This document shows, in pieces, positions 37,240-45,157 of a stretch of DNA of 64,000 bases. Position numbers and translations under genes: made by a program. The notes below the pieces were generated by a model. That model did no database searches. It was not told where the DNA came from and worked only from the letters and a program-made list of their open reading frames with translations. The stretch's first letter is position 1. The number at the start of each line of letters is the position of its first letter. Origin of the DNA: JAOUEA01 sp963762075 (GTDB lineage Bacteria > Actinomycetota > UBA4738 > HRBIN12). The stretch is from NCBI GenBank assembly GCA_963762075.1, contig CAVXJC010000002.1, positions 62,001 to 126,000 on the forward strand, read 5' to 3'.

Positions 37240-38802
37240 TCAGTTGCAGGGCACGGGACCGCCGCTGTCGAGCACGGTGCCGGTGACGTCGAGGAATCGC
37301 CACGAGTAGCCATCTGCGTGGAGCGTCAGCCTGAGCACACCGAACGAGTCGGCGTTTCCGTACTCGAGACCCGGGTCGGGCGTGGCCGCCAGTGCGTAAC
37401 GCTCGCTCCCCCCGGTGCCGACCACGAACTCGCGGATGCCGTTCGCTGCGGCGTTCCCCGACGGATCCTGCTTCGTGAAGCGTTGATAACTGTGCTCATG
37501 TCCGTTGAGGACGATGTCGGCCCCAGCGAGGTACAGGTCGTCCCAGAACGGCCGGACGGCCGGGGCGTCTCCGTGGCCGCTGCCGGAGTTGAAGAGCGGA
37601 GCATGCCAGTAGGCCAAGATGCATGACTCGCTCGTTGCCGCGAGATCTTGTTCGAGGAAGTCGTTCTGAGGGCTTCCCTCGCTGCAGGCAGGTCCGTCGG
37701 AACATCCGTGACCCGACGAGTTCAGTCCGATGACATGCCATGAGCCGAGATCGAAGCTGTGATACCCGTTGGTTCCGCCGGTCGGTCGCGCCTTCGAGGC
37801 CCAATAGTCGAAGTATCCCTGAGCCCCTACGGTCTGATACTCGTGATTCCCCGGAACCGGGAAGGTGGCGGCCGCGAACTGACCCCAGCTCGGGTCGAAC
37901 CCGCGCGTGAACTGGTCGAGGGTGCCCGCCGAGTACTGCAGGTCGCCGAGCGGCAAGATCGCGTCGGCGCCGCTCAACAGGTCGTCGGTTCCCCGGTGCT
38001 GGCAACGGGCGGGGTCCACTCCCGCGAACGCCGAGCTCGATGGATTGCAGACGATGTCGCCGGCGGCGGCGACCGTCACGTCACCGGGAGCGGGCGGATC
38101 GGTCGGATCTGGCGGATCGGTCTCATCGGAATCGCTCACATCTACGCAGCCGGGATCGGCTGGATGATCGGTGAGTCCGTCGGCGTCGTTGTCCAGGCCG
38201 TCCGCGCATGCGGCGGCAGGCTCGGCGCCTGTGTCCACCAGGAGCTGAGGGGGATCGAGACCTGATTCCCGGCTGCGGAACGTGGCGTCGGCCGAGGCTC
38301 TGCAGCCGGCAGCGTGCCTGAGCACGAAGCTCACCGGGCCGCCGGCAGTGACCGCCGCACTCACATCGAACAGCTGGATGCCGGCAGAAGGCCACGTTTC
38401 GACATCGAGGACAGGTCCGGTCGTGCCCGGCTGGTTCGCCCACGTGATGGCCGTCTCGCTCCATGAGTTGCTCGCCGCCCGCAGAACGTCGACGCCGAGC
38501 ATGCATTGGCTACCGGTGGTCGCAGCCACCTGCAGGATCGCGGAGCTCACGACTTCACCCTCTGGGACTGGGGGCACGTTGAAGCGCATGTACGAGACCT
38601 TGGCGACGTTCCTGGCGCGAAGGCTCGTCGCCGTACCCTTGTTGAGCGTCGGATTCGACTTCAAGACGAAGGCGTCCGCCTGTGCGACCGATGTCGCGAC
38701 GGCGGCAGATGCCGCCGGGATCGACGGCTCCGAGACGGCGAGACCCGCTAGCAAGACGGCGAGACCGGCGAGCAACCCAGACTTCGACTTCCCCAACCTC
38801 AC
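37240..38802 (-). CDS. Secreted DNRLRE-module plus calcineurin-like metallophosphoesterase
   Basis: 520-aa exported protein. The signal peptide covers about residues 1-33 (GLLAGLAVLLAGLAVSEPS) with an ASA-type cleavage site. A DNRLRE/CBM96-like beta module follows (about 40-190), then an Asp/Pro-rich linker (DPPDPTDPPAPGD). The metallophosphoesterase domain (about 240-515) has metal motifs AAAGDIVC, LGDLQY, GNHEY, WHAP and NGHEHSY. It is probably an extracellular phosphatase, perhaps held to a polysaccharide by the N-terminal module. GTG at 38802 lies 6 nt after TAGGGT. A smaller paralogue lies about 0.9 kb away at 39670-40494. Confidence 0.9.
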   Translation of the reverse strand: MRLGKSKSGLLAGLAVLLAGLAVSEPSIPAASAAVATSVAQADAFVLKSNPTLNKGTATSLRARNVAKVSYMRFNVPPVPEGEVVSSAILQVAATTGSQCMLGVDVLRAASNSWSETAITWANQPGTTGPVLDVETWPSAGIQLFDVSAAVTAGGPVSFVLRHAAGCRASADATFRSRESGLDPPQLLVDTGAEPAAACADGLDNDADGLTDHPADPGCVDVSDSDETDPPDPTDPPAPGDVTVAAAGDIVCNPSSSAFAGVDPARCQHRGTDDLLSGADAILPLGDLQYSAGTLDQFTRGFDPSWGQFAAATFPVPGNHEYQTVGAQGYFDYWASKARPTGGTNGYHSFDLGSWHVIGLNSSGHGCSDGPACSEGSPQNDFLEQDLAATSESCILAYWHAPLFNSGSGHGDAPAVRPFWDDLYLAGADIVLNGHEHSYQRFTKQDPSGNAAANGIREFVVGTGGSERYALAATPDPGLEYGNADSFGVLRLTLHADGYSWRFLDVTGTVLDSGGPVPCN

Positions 38803-38808
38803 CCCGGC

Positions 38809-38814
38809 ACCCTA
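38809..38814 (-). promoter_or_regulatory. -10 box of the 37240-38802 phosphoesterase gene
   Basis: TAGGGT on the minus strand, 6 nt before the GTG; leaderless arrangement. Confidence 0.5.
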
Positions 38815-39019
38815 CCCTCGGGGAAGTAGTCGCGACCCATCCTGCCCCCGGTGATGCGCCCCCCTGTCGCTCCCGGGGGGAGTCGAAGGGCGGGCGGCGA
38901 CCGATGAGAACTGGTCGGGCGTGATCATCAGCGCGCTGTTGGTGATCGTCTGCATCGGCGCCTGGCGCTCTCGAGTTCGGACTCCCCAACGCTGCGCGGT
39001 CATGATGGAGCTCCGTTCG

Positions 39020-39025
39020 TAAGCT
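39020..39025 (+). promoter_or_regulatory. -10 box of the 68-aa small gene
   Basis: TAAGCT, 6 nt before ATG 39032. It supports the small ORF being expressed, without a leader. Confidence 0.5.
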
Positions 39026-39031
39026 GGGCTC

Positions 39032-39238
39032 ATGAGCGACCACGCATGCAGGCTGCCCAGAGAGTGGCCACTGAACGAAGACGGCTCGATCGACCCATGG
39101 CCATGTCCCGACTGCGGGAGGCGTTGGTGCGCCGAGGTGGCACAAGACACAGGTCCCGCACCCCGAGTGTCATTCCTCGACGAGGACGACGTTGTGGGGG
39201 TGTCGCAGGCCCGATGGGTGGAGTGCCCCGAGTCTTGA
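39032..39238 (+). CDS. Small Cys-containing hypothetical protein
   Basis: 68-aa acidic protein with a CPDCGRRWC motif (CxxC plus a third Cys) at about residues 24-32 that could bind zinc. It has no recognised family. Support comes from a -10 box at the leaderless distance and codon usage like the neighbours. A longer antisense ORF covers the same bases but reads as a shadow. It lies in the variable stretch between the two phosphoesterase genes. Confidence 0.5.
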   Translation: MSDHACRLPREWPLNEDGSIDPWPCPDCGRRWCAEVAQDTGPAPRVSFLDEDDVVGVSQARWVECPES

Positions 39239-39669
39239 CGAGCTCAGGGGTCCTTCCCGGTCGACACATCTCGTCGTCGTCCGGCGTCACGAGACCCAGC
39301 ACCACCACAGCGATCACGAAGAGCGCCACGACGATCGGGCCCAGGTTCCGACCGGATCATCTCGCGTCGTAGATCAGGAGCGGCAGGGGCACGGTGAGGA
39401 TCGAGCGGTCCCTCCAGCGATGACCTCCGGATCGACATCGTTGAAGCCCTACTCACCTCAACTCAGATCATGACCATTCGGCCAAGGCATTCCAGACCTT
39501 CGGCCGTGATGGCTGACTCCTGAACGAGATAGCCTGCGGCAGAGGGGATCGACCGTTCGCGGTGTCACCCTGATCTTTCGGCTTCGGAACGACCTGGGAG
39601 TGATGCCCGATCCAACAGCACCGTCATGCCACCTGCCGCATCTCTATCGCGCTCGTCGTCGTAGCGCTC
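39239..39669. other. Intergenic stretch before the second phosphoesterase gene
   Basis: 431 bp without a convincing gene and less GC-rich than its surroundings. Bases 39604-39669 are open in the frame of the downstream phosphoesterase and encode a hydrophobic stretch (RISIALVVVALVGVM) like the core of a signal peptide, but no ATG, GTG or TTG precedes it before the stop at 39601. Confidence 0.6.
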
Positions 39670-40494
39670 GTGGGTGTGATGGCACCGGTCGCGACAGCTC
39701 GCGCGCCTGTCATCGTCGCGGCCGGCGACATCGCCTGTGCGGACTCCCCATGTGAGCCACAGCGACGGACCGCAGGGCTGATCCGACGGATCGATCCGAA
39801 AGCAGTGCTGGTCCTCGGCGACGCGCAATACCCGGACGGAGGCTACGGTGACTACCTCTCCTCATACCACGCGACGTGGGGCCGCTTCCGCGGGAGGACA
39901 CACCCCACTCCCGGCAATCACGACTACTACACGGAGGGTGCGAGCGGCTACTTCCGTTACTTCGGGAAGCGGGCACATCACAAGAGCGGCGGAACCTACT
40001 CGTTCAACATCGGAGCGTGGCGTGTCGTGTCGATCAACACGGGCAGGGGCCATCCCGAGTCGGATCTGATCGAGCGGGTCCGCAGGAATCTGGCAAAGGA
40101 TCGCCACCGGTGCGATCTCGCCTTCTTCCACCACCCGGCGTTCTCATCTGGGTCCGAGCACGGGTCTGACGATCGCATGCGAGACCTCTGGGCGATGCTG
40201 CAGCACGCAGGGGTCGACGTCGTGCTGAACGGGCATGAGCACAGCTATGAGCGTTTCGCTCAGCTCGATGCGGAAGGTCGTCCGAACGCTGGGTCAGGCA
40301 TGCGAGAGTTCGTCGTCGGCACCGGAGGAGCCAGGCTTTACGAGCTGGGTGCTGGGATCCGAGGATCACAGAGCCGCATCGACGACCGGCATGGATTGCT
40401 CCGCATGCGGCTCCGTGCTCGTTCCTACGTGTGGAAGTTCGTTTCCGTCGCTGGATCGACGCTTGATCGGGGCCGGACACAGTGCCATCGATGA
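39670..40494 (+). CDS. Metallophosphoesterase, smaller paralogue of 37240-38802
   Basis: 274 aa as read from GTG 39670. The calcineurin-like fold is complete: AAGDIACAD, LGDAQYPDGG, GNHDYY, FFHHPAF and NGHEHSYERF, in the same order as in the larger neighbour and without the N-terminal DNRLRE module. The GTG start falls inside a hydrophobic run ending ATARA, so the signal peptide looks beheaded. The missing half is in frame just upstream but has no start codon; either a small indel or an unusual start is involved. An extracellular phosphatase is the likely role. Confidence 0.85.
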   Translation: MGVMAPVATARAPVIVAAGDIACADSPCEPQRRTAGLIRRIDPKAVLVLGDAQYPDGGYGDYLSSYHATWGRFRGRTHPTPGNHDYYTEGASGYFRYFGKRAHHKSGGTYSFNIGAWRVVSINTGRGHPESDLIERVRRNLAKDRHRCDLAFFHHPAFSSGSEHGSDDRMRDLWAMLQHAGVDVVLNGHEHSYERFAQLDAEGRPNAGSGMREFVVGTGGARLYELGAGIRGSQSRIDDRHGLLRMRLRARSYVWKFVSVAGSTLDRGRTQCHR

Positions 40495-40529
40495 GGAGCT
40501 ATTCGACAACGGCGTTGTGATTCAACGGG

Positions 40530-40661
40530 TTACAGAGACTTGCCGCAGTAGCTGCACATCGCTTCGGCGTGCCCCCGTTCATCGGAACACTTGAAACAAT
40601 CCATCGGCGTGTCGAACTTGGTGGCGATGACGTCCCGCCAGTTCGTCTCGAACTCATTCAT
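40530..40661 (-). CDS. 43-aa zinc-ribbon microprotein
   Basis: Very small protein with two Cys pairs, CFKC and CSYCGK, spaced like a zinc ribbon (about residues 22-41), preceded by an acidic N-terminus (MNEFETNWRDVIATKFDTP). ATG at 40661 has a strong ribosome site (AAGGAGGAGG about 9 nt upstream), one of the few clear ones in this region. It is loosely reminiscent of DUF2180-like small ribbons; the assignment is weak. It is convergent with the phosphoesterase gene. Confidence 0.7.
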   Translation of the reverse strand: MNEFETNWRDVIATKFDTPMDCFKCSDERGHAEAMCSYCGKSL

Positions 40662-41000
40662 CGCCTTGCCTCCTCCTTGGGCTGTGGCTCCACCAGCCGA
40701 TGCAGGCCTGCCCCTCCGAGCAACGTCAGCCTCCCCGCTCTTTGCAGGAACGAGGCGACGCTTCCAAGGAATCGGCGGGCCGTGGTCATGCCTCTCAATC
40801 GACAGTCCGACGACGATCAGCGCATGGTCAAGACACCCTGAATCGGCGTCCCCCGATACCCAGGGGTTGGTAAGACCCATGCCATGCGGAGACGAGACGG
40901 GGCTCGCGATCTTCAGATCGCGGGGCAACACTCCGCGTGTTGCAGCGTGGTGCAAGGTGCGATGAGGCAAGACCGGGCACAGGGCCGACCCGCGGTTATC
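40662..41000. other. Intergenic stretch between the microprotein gene and tRNA-Ala
   Basis: 339 bp without a supported gene. It contains the microprotein ribosome site at its left edge and two adjacent perfect stem-loops at 40905-40943. Nothing else stands out. Confidence 0.6.
40905..40943. repeat. Two adjacent perfect inverted repeats
   Basis: First, CGCGATCT (40905-40912) against AGATCGCG (40915-40922). Second, GCAACAC (40925-40931) against GTGTTGC (40937-40943) with a 5-base loop. They lie 58-96 bp beyond the 3' end of tRNA-Ala. They may fold as a tandem terminator or processing structure; there is no U-run. Confidence 0.5.
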
Positions 41001-41076
41001 TGGTGGACCCAAGGGGAGTCGAACCCCTGACCTCTTGGCTGCCAGCCAAGCGCTCTACCAGCTGAGCTATGGGCCC
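41001..41076 (-). tRNA. tRNA-Ala (anticodon GGC)
   Basis: Complete cloverleaf on the minus strand. Acceptor GGGCCCA pairs with TGGGTCC (one G-U), the D-arm is GCTC/GAGC, the anticodon stem CTTGG/CCAAG encloses loop CTGGCAG with anticodon GGC, and the T-arm is AGGGG-TTCGACT-CCCCT. Discriminator A73 and an encoded CCA end at 41001. It reads GCC alanine codons. Confidence 0.97.
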
Positions 41077-41232
41077 GTGTTTGTGCAGGTCAGAGGGGGT
41101 AACCGACCTGCGCGGGTGTTCGAACAGCGCTCCGAGAGATCATCACTTGACAGCAAGAGATACCACTGGGAGATCGCCGTCGGTGTGACGTCTGACGAAG
41201 CATAGGCTCGAAGTGTAGGGGACATGTAGGCC

Positions 41233-41573
41233 CTCAGCCAATCGTGGCGGCTGTCGCTCGAGGATCCAACAAGTCGCCCCAACACGATCTACACCTACAC
41301 CAGCGCCTCGACGTGTTCTACCGCCTCCTGCAGGAGCTTGCGATGCCGACCGCGGTAGGTGCTGTCGCCGAGCGAATATCAGGCGTTCCCCGCCCGGGCG
41401 CTCGAAACCTACAAGCTCTCGCGTCAGTGCGGAACACGCTCCAGGCGCTCCAGATCTTCTTCCAGTGGGCGCTGGAGGAAGGGGACAGCGAGTCACCCCG
41501 TTGAACATGCGCCGCACAGGTGCCCGAAACTCCCTCACCGGTGCTCGCCTGACAAGTAGCTGAAAGCCAGGGT
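41233..41573 (+). pseudogene. Decayed tyrosine recombinase (phage-type integrase) N-terminal region
   Basis: Pieces of one integrase core-binding domain appear in order but in different frames. SWRLSLE and NTIYTYTSA come first, then LDVFYRLLQELAMPTAVGAV after a frameshift near 41307, then VRNTLQALQIFFQWALEEGD, then TPLNMRR and QVPETPSPVLA in two further frames, and finally DK-stop-LKA. Family integrases read continuously through these motifs. At least four frame changes and an in-frame stop show it is dead, and the catalytic domain (Arg...His-x-x-Arg...Tyr) is absent. It lies 157 bp from the 5' end of tRNA-Ala, so it marks a lost integrative element. Confidence 0.8.
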
Positions 41574-41689
41574 CAGAAGATCCCCTCTCGCGTTGGTGCA
41601 TACGGGATGAGCAGCGATTTCACTCACACATGAGTGGTCGAGGCCTTCCGTGGGTATCCGAGGAACACGACGACGAGGGAGGACGAACG

Positions 41690-42256
41690 GTGGGGATCTT
41701 CGGCACGATCGCGACGTTTGGCGTTGGATATGCGGCGGGAGCTGTTACGGGGCGGAGGGGTCTGGAAAGGCTTCCCGCACGTGTTCAGCGGTTCATCCCC
41801 GGAATGGGCGATGCTTCCGGCGAGGGCTCGCTGATCGACCTTCGAGAGATCCGCGAGGTCATGACCGCGGCGCCCGACGCCGTCAGGGAGACCAACACCC
41901 TGCAGGAAGCGGCGCGCCTGATGAGATCGAACGATATCGGGGATGTCCTCGTCGAAGATGAGGAAGGGCGACTCGCCGGCATCATCACCGACCGAGACAT
42001 AGCGGTCCGGGCGGTGGCCGAAGGAACGTACCCCGCAAGGACGATCGCCGGCCTCTACAGCCGTGACATCACCGCGCTGGCACCCACCGACACGGTCCAC
42101 GACGCTATCACGCTGATGCGAGCCGGGGACGTCCGGCGCCTCCCTGTCGTCGAGAGCGGGAAAGCGATAGGTATCGTTTCACTGGGTGATATTTCGGTCG
42201 AGACCGCGCCAGGATCGGTCCTCGCAGACATCAGCTCGGCCTCGCCGGATCGCTGA
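41690..42256 (+). CDS. Tandem CBS-domain protein
   Basis: 188 aa. A short hydrophobic N-terminus (VGIFGTIATFGVGYAAGAVTG) is followed by two CBS motifs (about residues 58-115 and 125-182), with GIITDRDIAVRAV and GIVSLGDISVE as their typical C-terminal strands. CBS pairs bind adenine nucleotides and regulate partners; the partner here is unknown. GTG at 41690 is chosen for its GGGAGG 7 nt upstream; the frame is also open from 41630, but that part has no ribosome site and reads as non-coding. Confidence 0.87.
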   Translation: MGIFGTIATFGVGYAAGAVTGRRGLERLPARVQRFIPGMGDASGEGSLIDLREIREVMTAAPDAVRETNTLQEAARLMRSNDIGDVLVEDEEGRLAGIITDRDIAVRAVAEGTYPARTIAGLYSRDITALAPTDTVHDAITLMRAGDVRRLPVVESGKAIGIVSLGDISVETAPGSVLADISSASPDR

Positions 42257-42398
42257 GGCACGATCCACGATCGCTAACTCACGATCGGCGGACAGATGCA
42301 CTGTCCGCCACGGCTCCTGATCCGCTCTCCCTAGATCGCGGGATTCGCACACCTGCGGCTCGAGGGCGAGTTGGACGACCGGTTTGCAGTACCTGTCG

Positions 42399-43586
42399 AT
42401 GGGAAACTCTCGCCTGATGCGGCGCTTCACATTCCTCCTCGGACACCGGCTCCGCACCGATCTCTGGCTCATCCCCTTCGCCTGCGCCATCGCCGGCATG
42501 GTCCTCTCCTTCGTAACGATCGCCATCGACCGCGCGACTGACGGTGAGCTGGTCTCCCAGTCGATAACCGGCGACCCCAATGCGGGATTGCAGATATTGG
42601 GGACCGTGGCCGTGTCGATGGTCTCGTTGACCGCCCTGGTGTTGTCGATCACAGCCGTCGTCGTGCAACTGGCTATGGGGCAGTTCTCACCGAGGAGCGT
42701 CCGGCCGTTCCTCCGGGACCGTCCAAGTCAGTTCGCGATCGGCATCTTCGTCGGAACGTTCGTGCACGCGATGCTGGCGATGCGAGAGGTCCGATCCTTC
42801 ACAGAGAGCGGCTCCGTGCCTGGCCTGACGGTCATGGTCTCCTTCGGGTTGGTTCTCGTGAGCATCGTGGTTCTCGTGGCGTACGTGCACCACATCGGCA
42901 ACGCCCTCAAGGTCGACACGATCATCCAATCGATCGGAGACGAAACCCGGGAACTGTTGGACAAGCTGTATCCCGCGTCGCACCCGTCCACGGTCCCGGA
43001 TGACATGGTGCTCGCGGTAGGACCGGGCATGATCTTCCGAGTCGACGAGGATGAGCTCGTCGCCACTGCTCGCGCCGCAGACGTCACGCTCGAGATGACT
43101 CACGGGGTTGGTGTCTTCGTACCCCAGGGGGCCCCGCTCTTCCTCGTGGACGGTGACCCCAGCCGCCTCGACCGGCGTCGCGTGCGAAAGGCTGTGTTCT
43201 TGGGTTCGGAGCGCACGATGGACCAGGATGGAGCCTTCGGGGTGCAGACGTTGGTTGACATCGCCGAACGCGCCCTCACCGAGAGCTTCAACGATCAAAC
43301 CACCGCCGCCCAGGCTGTGGACCGATTGCACGACATCATGCGACAGCTGGCGACGAGCTCGTTCCCCACCGGGCGATTCAAGGATCAGGATGGTGCCCTC
43401 AGACTGATCGTGCCTGTGTATGGATGGGAGGACTACGTCGCCCTTGCTTTCGACGACTTGACAGTCGCCGCGAAGAGCGCGCCATCGGTCATGCGAAGAG
43501 TTCGCTCCGCGCTCGACGACTTGATGGACGTGGCTCCTCCCGAGCGTCGACCGTCGGTCGAGAAGCGTCTTGGTGCCCTGGGATAG
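42399..43586 (+). CDS. DUF2254 family membrane protein
   Basis: 395-aa predicted membrane protein. Four hydrophobic segments lie in the first 180 residues (LWLIPFACAIAGMVLSFV, VAVSMVSLTALVLSITAVVV, FAIGIFVGTFVHAML, VMVSFGLVLVSIVVLVAYV), separated by QLAMGQFSPRSVRPFLRDR, a DUF2254 hallmark. A soluble C-terminal half follows. The function of the family is unknown. ATG at 42399 is preferred over an upstream TTG at 42384. It is convergent with rsfS. Confidence 0.88.
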   Translation: MGNSRLMRRFTFLLGHRLRTDLWLIPFACAIAGMVLSFVTIAIDRATDGELVSQSITGDPNAGLQILGTVAVSMVSLTALVLSITAVVVQLAMGQFSPRSVRPFLRDRPSQFAIGIFVGTFVHAMLAMREVRSFTESGSVPGLTVMVSFGLVLVSIVVLVAYVHHIGNALKVDTIIQSIGDETRELLDKLYPASHPSTVPDDMVLAVGPGMIFRVDEDELVATARAADVTLEMTHGVGVFVPQGAPLFLVDGDPSRLDRRRVRKAVFLGSERTMDQDGAFGVQTLVDIAERALTESFNDQTTAAQAVDRLHDIMRQLATSSFPTGRFKDQDGALRLIVPVYGWEDYVALAFDDLTVAAKSAPSVMRRVRSALDDLMDVAPPERRPSVEKRLGALG

Positions 43587-43637
43587 CGTCTCGGCGAAGC
43601 CGCTGAGGGGAACTGGACAAGGTACGCGCCTGTGATT

Positions 43638-44048
43638 CTATCTGCCGGCAGCCGCCGCGGACACCTGCCAAGCGATCTTCGGCGCATCGGACCACAGGCG
43701 CTCGAGGTCGTAGTAGGCGCGCTCTTCCTCGCCGAACACGTGGATCACGACGTCGAAGTAGTCGAGCAGCCACCACCCTGCGTCGGGCTCCCCCTCGCGC
43801 CGGATGGGTTTCGTCCCCAGCGCACGGAGGGCTTCCTCGACCGCGTCGATCACCGCGCGTACCTGTCGTTGCGTGGCCGCCGAGCAGATCACGAAAAGGT
43901 CGGTGATCACGATGATCTCGTGCACGTCAAGCACGACGATGTTCGTGGCCTGCTTCTCGGCGGCTGCGCGGGCGGCGGCGATGGCGACATCGCGACTGGG
44001 CGGCAGCGCCCCCGCGCTGACTGCCCTGCTGCCTCGTTCCTGCGTCAA
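43638..44048 (-). CDS. rsfS: Ribosomal silencing factor RsfS
   Basis: 136-aa protein that binds L14 and blocks subunit joining when nutrients are low. The family core is ATNIVVLDVHEIIVITDLFV, then WWLLDYFDVVIHVF and YYDLERLWSDAP. The only reasonable start is TTG at 44048, overlapping the LCP gene stop as TTGA. It follows nadD and LCP as in other actinobacteria. Confidence 0.94.
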   Translation of the reverse strand: MTQERGSRAVSAGALPPSRDVAIAAARAAAEKQATNIVVLDVHEIIVITDLFVICSAATQRQVRAVIDAVEEALRALGTKPIRREGEPDAGWWLLDYFDVVIHVFGEEERAYYDLERLWSDAPKIAWQVSAAAAGR

Positions 44049-45157
44049 GCCGTGAAATCCTTCCCCACCACGATCGTGATGTCACCGACGTTCGATGGTA
44101 CCGCCGACACGCGAACACGCCCGACGCCGAGCGCCGCCTTGATCGCTCGAGCTTCCTCCTCGTGGGCTGCCCCGTTCGCGAAGACCTCGGTCCGGGTCAC
44201 GTCGAACCTCTCGGCGTTCTGGGACAGCACGACCCGGAATCCGGCAGGGATGATCCGCACCGCCACCGCCTCACCCACCCCCGGCTCTCCACTGCCGTTC
44301 TGCACGATGGCGGAGACCGGCGTCGGACTTCCGAGGCTCGCGGAGAGCAGACCGTCGAGGGTAGGAAACACCGGCAGCACGATCGTTGCGTTGATCCTCT
44401 TGGTCGGCATGTCGAGCGCCTCTGCGTCGCCGGCACGGGCGACGATCGCGTTCACCGCCTCGGCGTCGTCGGTCTCGACCGTGTCGCTCGTGAGGGTCGT
44501 GACGAGCCGCAGCGGATCGGCCAGCATGGCTCCCAGCACGATCTCCCACCTGACCCGGGCGTCGCCGGTGGCGCTCTTCAGGAACGCCTTGACCTGACCG
44601 CCGTTCAAGGTGACCTCGCCCGGACCGAACACATCGATCGCCGTCGGATAGGCGTCGGGAAGGTTCACACTGAGACCGCCCGCCTCGTCGACCGCTGCCC
44701 CGAGGTCCCCGAGTGACAGCACCGCGAAATGATCGATCCATGACCCCGTCACGTTCGAGAGCGCCACCCGCATCGAGTCGCCCGGAAGGGCTGCAACTCC
44801 GGCCGCCGAGGTCTCGCCCTGGCCGGGCACGACCACATTGAGTTCGGTCGACAGGGGCATGTAGAACGGCGCTGCATCGCTCGGCACGCCGACGACGGCG
44901 AGCAAAGGCGCGGGCCCACCGGTGACCTGCAGCGCAAGCAACATCGATCGGGTGGGCGCGTTCGTCTCGCCGCCCAGATCGCTCGCAGCGGGTGGAGGGC
45001 CTCCGCCGCCTCGACCCGCGAGGTATGCGCCGAGGGCGACCACGGTCAGCGCTCCCACGATCCCGGCGACGATGGAGCGGCGGACCAGCCGCGCACGCGC
45101 ACCTCGCTCGACGCGCGAAGGTCGAACCTGCCCACCGGAGGACCAATGGTCACTCAA
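44045..45157 (-). CDS. LytR-CpsA-Psr (LCP) family protein with LytR_C domain
   Basis: 370-aa membrane-anchored protein; LCP enzymes attach glycopolymers to peptidoglycan. It has a basic cytosolic start, one membrane helix (about residues 31-48, IVAGIVGALTVVALGAYL), an LCP-like domain (about 66-260) and a C-terminal LytR_C domain (AIVQNGSGEPGVGEAVAVRI). The LCP domain is divergent and several usual arginines are hard to place, so it may bind rather than transfer. TTG at 45157 overlaps the nadD stop (TTGA); no ATG or GTG fits better. Confidence 0.84.
   Translation of the reverse strand: MSDHWSSGGQVRPSRVERGARARLVRRSIVAGIVGALTVVALGAYLAGRGGGGPPPAASDLGGETNAPTRSMLLALQVTGGPAPLLAVVGVPSDAAPFYMPLSTELNVVVPGQGETSAAGVAALPGDSMRVALSNVTGSWIDHFAVLSLGDLGAAVDEAGGLSVNLPDAYPTAIDVFGPGEVTLNGGQVKAFLKSATGDARVRWEIVLGAMLADPLRLVTTLTSDTVETDDAEAVNAIVARAGDAEALDMPTKRINATIVLPVFPTLDGLLSASLGSPTPVSAIVQNGSGEPGVGEAVAVRIIPAGFRVVLSQNAERFDVTRTEVFANGAAHEEEARAIKAALGVGRVRVSAVPSNVGDITIVVGKDFTA

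Noticed and set aside
39030..39329. Minus-strand frame beginning MALFVIAVVVLGLV, resembling a membrane peptide
   Set aside because: Only the first 15 residues look protein-like; it overlaps the plus-strand small gene, which has a better-placed promoter.
42384..42398. TTG start for the DUF2254 protein
   Set aside because: ATG at 42399 is closer to the conserved start and no ribosome site favours the TTG.
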